From Erythrobacter sp. HI0063 (lineage in GTDB: Bacteria > Pseudomonadota > Alphaproteobacteria > Sphingomonadales > Sphingomonadaceae), in NCBI RefSeq assembly GCF_001635685.1, contig NZ_LWFF01000266.1, forward strand, positions 1-36,494: a DNA stretch of 36,494 nt. The letters run 5' to 3'. Shown one piece after another: positions 32,726 to 36,494 of this stretch; positions within the stretch are counted from its first letter, which is position 1, and the number at the start of each line of letters is the position of its first letter. The notes under the pieces are model-generated. The model did no database searches. It saw nothing but the letters and a program-made list of their open reading frames with translations, and was not told the origin of the DNA. The translations under genes and the position numbers were made by a program.

Positions 32726-34785
32726 CAGCGGGGTTTGAGCTGGATCGCCACGCCGCCGCCCGGTGCCAGCCGCACGGTGTAGCTGTCGCCCTTTTTCACC
32801 GTGACGGTATCGTAAGCGATGTCGTGGCGCTTCTCGGTCAAGTAGGTCGCTTCCGGTCCATCCTTCCAGACCTTGGCCATGTAGGACTTGCCCTCGTCGA
32901 GGAAATCGAAATCGAGCGTCAGAGTGCGTTCGGTCGCATCGTTGACGCCGCCGACATACCAGTCCTGACTATCGCGTCCCTTGCGCGCGAAGATGGCGTA
33001 ATCGCCCACCGCGCCATCGATCAGATGGCTTTCCGACCAGTCGGCGGGCACCGCCTTGATGAATTCCAGCTCGCGCGGATGCGCCTCAAGGCTTTCGATG
33101 AAATCGGCCGCCATCTGGATGGGCGAATAGATCGCGAGGTAGAGGCCCAATTGCTTGGCGAGCGTGGACGAGAAGGGATAATCGTTGTCCCCCACCAGGC
33201 CGAGCACGCCGGGCGTGTAATCCATCGGTCCCGACAGCATCCGGGTGTAGACCAGCGTCGGATCGTGTTCGACCCCGCTGCCATAGGCGTTCCAGGCGTT
33301 GTATTCCTGCCCCCGCGCCCCTTCGCGCGCGACCCAGTTGGGATAGGTGCGGCGGAGGCCGGTATCCTTGACCGGTTCGTGCGGATTGATCGCGATGCCG
33401 CGCTTGGCCGCTTCCTGAACGACCTTCAGATGATGCTGCACCTGGCGCTGGCCGTCATGCCATTCGAAGATCTCGGTCTCCGGATCGCAAGGGTCGGCGA
33501 TGTCGGCATTGCAGGACACGATCCCGCCCGCATCGGCGACATAGCCGGTCTTGATCCAGTCGACGCCCAATTCCTTGTAGAGGTCGAGCGCGTCTTCGAG
33601 CTGGGCTTCGTAATTAGCGATGTTGCCGCTGGTCTCGTGATGCCCGATCAGGCGCACGCCCTTCGATCTGGCGTAATCCGTCACTTCGCGCAGGTCGAAA
33701 TCGGGATAGCTCTGGGTGAAGCTGAATTCGCGGCCATTGTTGAACCAGTCGCCGTCCCAGCCGACATTCCATCCTTCGATCAGCACGCCGCGAAAACCGT
33801 GCTTGGCGGCGAAGTCGATATATTCCTTCGCCCGCTCCGTCGTCGCACCGTGGCGGTCGCTCGTCCCCCATGTCCAGCGATTGGAGATCATGCCCCACCA
33901 GATGCCGATATATTTCCCCGGCTCAACCCAGCTGACATCGCCCAGTTTGTTCGGCTCGTTGAGGTTCAGGTCGATGTCGCTTTCGACCAGTCCCGCTGGA
34001 CCGTCGCTGATGCGGATCGTGCGCCAAGGCGTGGTGAAAGCGCCTTCGCGTACCACCTTCGCCCCCCGGCTCGAAGGGGCGAGCGAGGCGCGGAAACGCG
34101 ATCCTTCCATTCGCCGCAGCCACATGCCCGAATAATCGACCAGCGCCGCCTCGTGAAAGGCCAGATGCGTTCCGTCCGCCAGCCGCATGGTGATCGGCGT
34201 GTGCGCGATACTAACCGCATCGATCGGCGTTTCGTTGTAGAGATATTCGTAGCGATTGAAGTCGCCGCCCGGAATCCACCACGCCGTGCCGTCCTCTGCG
34301 GCCTCCGGCGCGATTGCGAATTCCGTCAGCTCTTCGGCGATGTTCGCAACGGGCATGACCTCGCTGTCGGGAAATTCGTAACGGAAGCCGATCCCGTCAT
34401 CGAAGACACGCATCCGCACCGTCAGCGCGCGATTGCTGTTCTGGCGTCCTTCACGGAAGGTGACGGCCAATTCGTTATGGTGATCGCGCACGAAGCGGCG
34501 TTCGCCCCAGGGCTGTTCCCAGGTGGCGTCATGGGCGGCGCGGGTTTCGCTTTCGACCTCGAAATTGCGCCGCATCGGCTGGGCATCGGTGAACAGGAAG
34601 CCCAGATCGCTGTCGTCGATCAGCGTCTTGCCGTCGCGGACGACGCGGTAAAACGGAACCCCGCCGCCATCGACGTCGAGCGTCACGACGGTGCGCCCAT
34701 CAGGAGAGGCGACATCGGCAGCCCAGGCAGGAAGCGCGCTCGAGGCGAGGAGCGCGCACAGGGCCCCTTTCAGTCCCGCGCGCAT
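32725..34785 (-). CDS. GH97 alpha-glucosidase (SusB type), periplasmic
   Basis: A 686-residue glycoside hydrolase of family 97 with a signal peptide (LKGALCALLASSALPAWA). The N-terminal beta domain is followed by a (beta/alpha)8 barrel with GVLIEGWNVGWDGDWFN and DWIKTGYV. HEPV (Glu470) and GARGQEY (Glu494) keep the 24-residue spacing of Glu508 and Glu532 in Bacteroides SusB, the catalytic pair of the inverting branch, so an inverting alpha-glucosidase is predicted. It should act on maltodextrins in the periplasm. The ATG at 34785 overlaps the GH13 stop by one base (TGATG). The longer frame reaching 34851 is rejected since it lies inside that gene and would hide the signal peptide. Confidence 0.94.
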   Translation of the reverse strand: MRAGLKGALCALLASSALPAWAADVASPDGRTVVTLDVDGGGVPFYRVVRDGKTLIDDSDLGFLFTDAQPMRRNFEVESETRAAHDATWEQPWGERRFVRDHHNELAVTFREGRQNSNRALTVRMRVFDDGIGFRYEFPDSEVMPVANIAEELTEFAIAPEAAEDGTAWWIPGGDFNRYEYLYNETPIDAVSIAHTPITMRLADGTHLAFHEAALVDYSGMWLRRMEGSRFRASLAPSSRGAKVVREGAFTTPWRTIRISDGPAGLVESDIDLNLNEPNKLGDVSWVEPGKYIGIWWGMISNRWTWGTSDRHGATTERAKEYIDFAAKHGFRGVLIEGWNVGWDGDWFNNGREFSFTQSYPDFDLREVTDYARSKGVRLIGHHETSGNIANYEAQLEDALDLYKELGVDWIKTGYVADAGGIVSCNADIADPCDPETEIFEWHDGQRQVQHHLKVVQEAAKRGIAINPHEPVKDTGLRRTYPNWVAREGARGQEYNAWNAYGSGVEHDPTLVYTRMLSGPMDYTPGVLGLVGDNDYPFSSTLAKQLGLYLAIYSPIQMAADFIESLEAHPRELEFIKAVPADWSESHLIDGAVGDYAIFARKGRDSQDWYVGGVNDATERTLTLDFDFLDEGKSYMAKVWKDGPEATYLTEKRHDIAYDTVTVKKGDSYTVRLAPGGGVAIQLKPR

Positions 34786-36416
34786 CAGACCCGCACCACC
34801 AGCGCGCCGTAGGACCCGAGAACGTCGGGCATGACCGAATTGATGCTGCATAGGGTTTCTCCTTGAGGAATCTTGATCACGGAAATGGGGTCTGGCGACA
34901 GGTTGAACAGGCAGACGACACGCTCGCCCTGCGATAAGCGTTCGAGGCGCAGCAGCGCGCCATCGGCCTGGCAGGCGGCGCTGCCGTGGCGCAAAGCGGA
35001 CGAGGCCTTGCGCAGCGCGATAATTTCGCGTGTCAGCGCAAGCAGCGAGGCTGGGTCAGCGTCTTGCACCGCGACCGAGCGGGCGAGATTCTCCTCGCCG
35101 AGCGGGAGCCAGGGGGTGGCAGCGCCGAAGCCGCCCTCGCCTTCACTCTCCCACGGCATCGGCGTGCGCGCGCCATCGCGCGAAAGGGTGAGCGGCCAGT
35201 TCGCGATCGCTTCGGGATCTTGCAATTGCTCGAAGGGGATATCAACCTGCGTCAGGCCCAGTTCCTCGCCCTGATAGAGGATGATATTGCCGCGTAGGCA
35301 CGCGAGCAGCAACAACTTCATCCGCGCGAAGGCGTCGCGATGTTCGGGCGCACACCAGCGCGAGACGGCGCGCGGCGCATCGTGGTTTTCGAACGCCCAG
35401 CTCGGCCAGCCCATCCCCTCCTCGTCCGGCCATTCGGCCAGCGCAGCGCAGACCAGTCCGGGGGTCAGGCGGTCGGCATAAAGAAAGTTGAAGCCGTAGG
35501 CGGAATTCAGCCGCGCATCGCCTTGGGTGAAGGCTTTCATCTCCGTCTCGGCCTCGTCCCCGCCGACTTCCGCCACGGTGAAGATGGCCCCCTCATCCCC
35601 GGCATACTCGTCGGTCACGGCGCGGATACGTTCGATGAAACCGGGAATGTCGGGATGCGACATATTGTGGATCTTGCGCTGGAAATCGAACGGCCGGGTG
35701 CGCGCCCGGTCGGTCGGCGGCGCGGGCGGATTGTCGCGCAGGTCGGGATCGTGCATCGAAAAATTGAGCGCGTCGATCCGGAAGCCGTCCACGCCCCGGT
35801 CCAGCCAGAAGCGCGCGACATGGAGAAGAGCGTTCTGAACTTGCCGGTTATGCCCGTTCAATTGCGGCTGGCAGCTGAGGAAATTGTGCAGGTAATATTG
35901 CCCGCGCCGCGCATCCCAGGTCCAGGCCGGGCCGCCGAAGACCGATTGCCAGTTGGAGGGCGGCGTGCCGTCCGGCTTGGCATCGGCCCAGACATACCAG
36001 TCCGCCTTGGGATTGTCGCGGCTCGCACGGCTTTCGACGAACCAGGCGTGTTCGTCCGAAGTGTGCGAATAGACTTGGTCGATCAGAACCTTGAGGCGGA
36101 GCTGATGCGCGCGGGCGACCAGCACGTCGAAATCGGCAAGCGTCCCGAAGATCGGATCGACATCGCAATAATCGGAAACGTCGTAGCCGAAATCCTTCAT
36201 CGGGCTGGTGAAGAAGGGCGAGATCCAGATCGCATCGACGCCGAGCGAGGCGACATGGCCGAGCCGCTGAGTGATACCTGGAAGATCACCGATCCCGTCG
36301 CCATTCGCATCCATAAAGCTGCGGGGATAGATCTGATAGATCGCCGCTCCGCGCCACCATTGCACGGCGGGACCGGTTTGCGGCGCGAGTGCAGTCTTGC
36401 TCAGGCTCGCCATCAT
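34785..36416 (-). CDS. GH13 alpha-glucosidase
   Basis: A 543-residue GH13 enzyme of the oligo-1,6-/alpha-glucosidase type. WWRGAAIYQIYPRSF and DANGDGIGDLPGI open the barrel. The catalytic nucleophile is Asp215 in GFRIDALNF, the acid/base Glu283 in FTVAEVGG and the third carboxylate Asp346 in FENHDAPR. It should release glucose from the non-reducing ends of maltodextrins. No signal peptide is seen, so it is cytosolic. It overlaps the upstream gene by ATGA and the downstream GH97 gene by one base, so the cluster is one operon. Confidence 0.95.
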   Translation of the reverse strand: MMASLSKTALAPQTGPAVQWWRGAAIYQIYPRSFMDANGDGIGDLPGITQRLGHVASLGVDAIWISPFFTSPMKDFGYDVSDYCDVDPIFGTLADFDVLVARAHQLRLKVLIDQVYSHTSDEHAWFVESRASRDNPKADWYVWADAKPDGTPPSNWQSVFGGPAWTWDARRGQYYLHNFLSCQPQLNGHNRQVQNALLHVARFWLDRGVDGFRIDALNFSMHDPDLRDNPPAPPTDRARTRPFDFQRKIHNMSHPDIPGFIERIRAVTDEYAGDEGAIFTVAEVGGDEAETEMKAFTQGDARLNSAYGFNFLYADRLTPGLVCAALAEWPDEEGMGWPSWAFENHDAPRAVSRWCAPEHRDAFARMKLLLLACLRGNIILYQGEELGLTQVDIPFEQLQDPEAIANWPLTLSRDGARTPMPWESEGEGGFGAATPWLPLGEENLARSVAVQDADPASLLALTREIIALRKASSALRHGSAACQADGALLRLERLSQGERVVCLFNLSPDPISVIKIPQGETLCSINSVMPDVLGSYGALVVRV

Positions 36417-36494
36417 TGCGCCCCCAGTTCGCAGATTGCCCAGCCGAAAGCCGGGATCGTCAGCCGCACGCTGCCGGGTACCGACGGGGCGGCG
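36413..36494 (-). CDS. C-terminal end of an upstream gene, probably a GH13 family enzyme
   Basis: On the minus strand the window ends with the codons for AAPSVPGSVRLTIPAFGWAI and then CELGAQ and TGA. A PAFGWAI ending of this type is typical of the C-terminal beta-sandwich domain of alpha-amylase-family enzymes. It overlaps the GH13 start by 4 bases (ATGA). Only 26 residues are visible, so the family call is tentative. Confidence 0.55.
   Translation of the reverse strand, partial: AAPSVPGSVRLTIPAFGWAICELGAQ

Noticed and set aside
32824..34812. 662-codon plus-strand frame opposite the GH97 gene
   Set aside because: Antisense shadow of GH97, whose catalytic residues and signal peptide are clear on the minus strand.
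1..36494. CRISPR arrays, rRNA genes and insertion sequences
   Set aside because: No regularly spaced repeats, rRNA signatures or transposase motifs were seen on reading the window.

Overview
The window looks like chromosome of a high-GC alphaproteobacterium of the order Sphingomonadales, most likely the Erythrobacteraceae. Supporting signs are an EipA/DUF1134 envelope protein, a COQ9-family protein, a divergent TetR/TonB-dependent receptor pair, an HWE-type sensor kinase, and a maltodextrin locus (GH13-GH13-GH97-flavin halogenase) of the kind common in sphingomonads and Caulobacter relatives. This placement rests on family recognition, not on a search.

Layout. (1) 1-10.3 kb is compact housekeeping DNA: ssb (partial), feoAB with a candidate Fur-type site, a COQ9-like gene coupled to an ankyrin protein, a run SCO/SenC - YcgN-type Cys-cluster protein - YgjP-type metalloprotease joined by ATGA overlaps, a small membrane/coiled-coil protein, ribD-ribE, an aromatic/aspartate aminotransferase and eipA. 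(2) tRNA-Ser(GCT) at 10502-10592 marks the left edge of a likely genomic island. The last bases of the tRNA gene are repeated exactly (20 bp) at 24586-24605, so about 14 kb is bracketed by attL/attR-like repeats. No integrase is visible. (3) Beyond attR: a renalase-like FAD oxidoreductase, a TetR regulator, a TonB-dependent receptor and an FdhF/YdeP molybdopterin oxidoreductase. (4) From 31.5 kb to the right end, on the minus strand, lies a maltodextrin operon: two GH13 proteins (one cut by the window edge), a GH97 alpha-glucosidase and a flavin-dependent halogenase whose 3' end has been lost.

The island is the most unusual part. A six-gene operon (13015-16455), mostly with start/stop overlaps, encodes a YqcI/YcgG (GntA-like) heme N-hydroxylase homologue, a DUF1989 protein (the family that includes carboxyguanidine deiminase subunits), two small membrane proteins, a small unknown protein and a MurG-like glycosyltransferase. 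Next to it are a sulfotransferase-like protein, a bidomain sucrose-phosphate synthase/phosphatase coupled to a GT2 enzyme, a GT4 enzyme and a Crp/Fnr regulator. Together they could make or modify a guanidino- or amino-containing, glycosylated metabolite or surface glycan; this is inference. The island also shows decay: an AraC-like regulator remnant, a frameshifted HWE kinase with an intact partner response regulator, and long gene-poor stretches at 11.1-12.2 kb and 21.3-22.1 kb.
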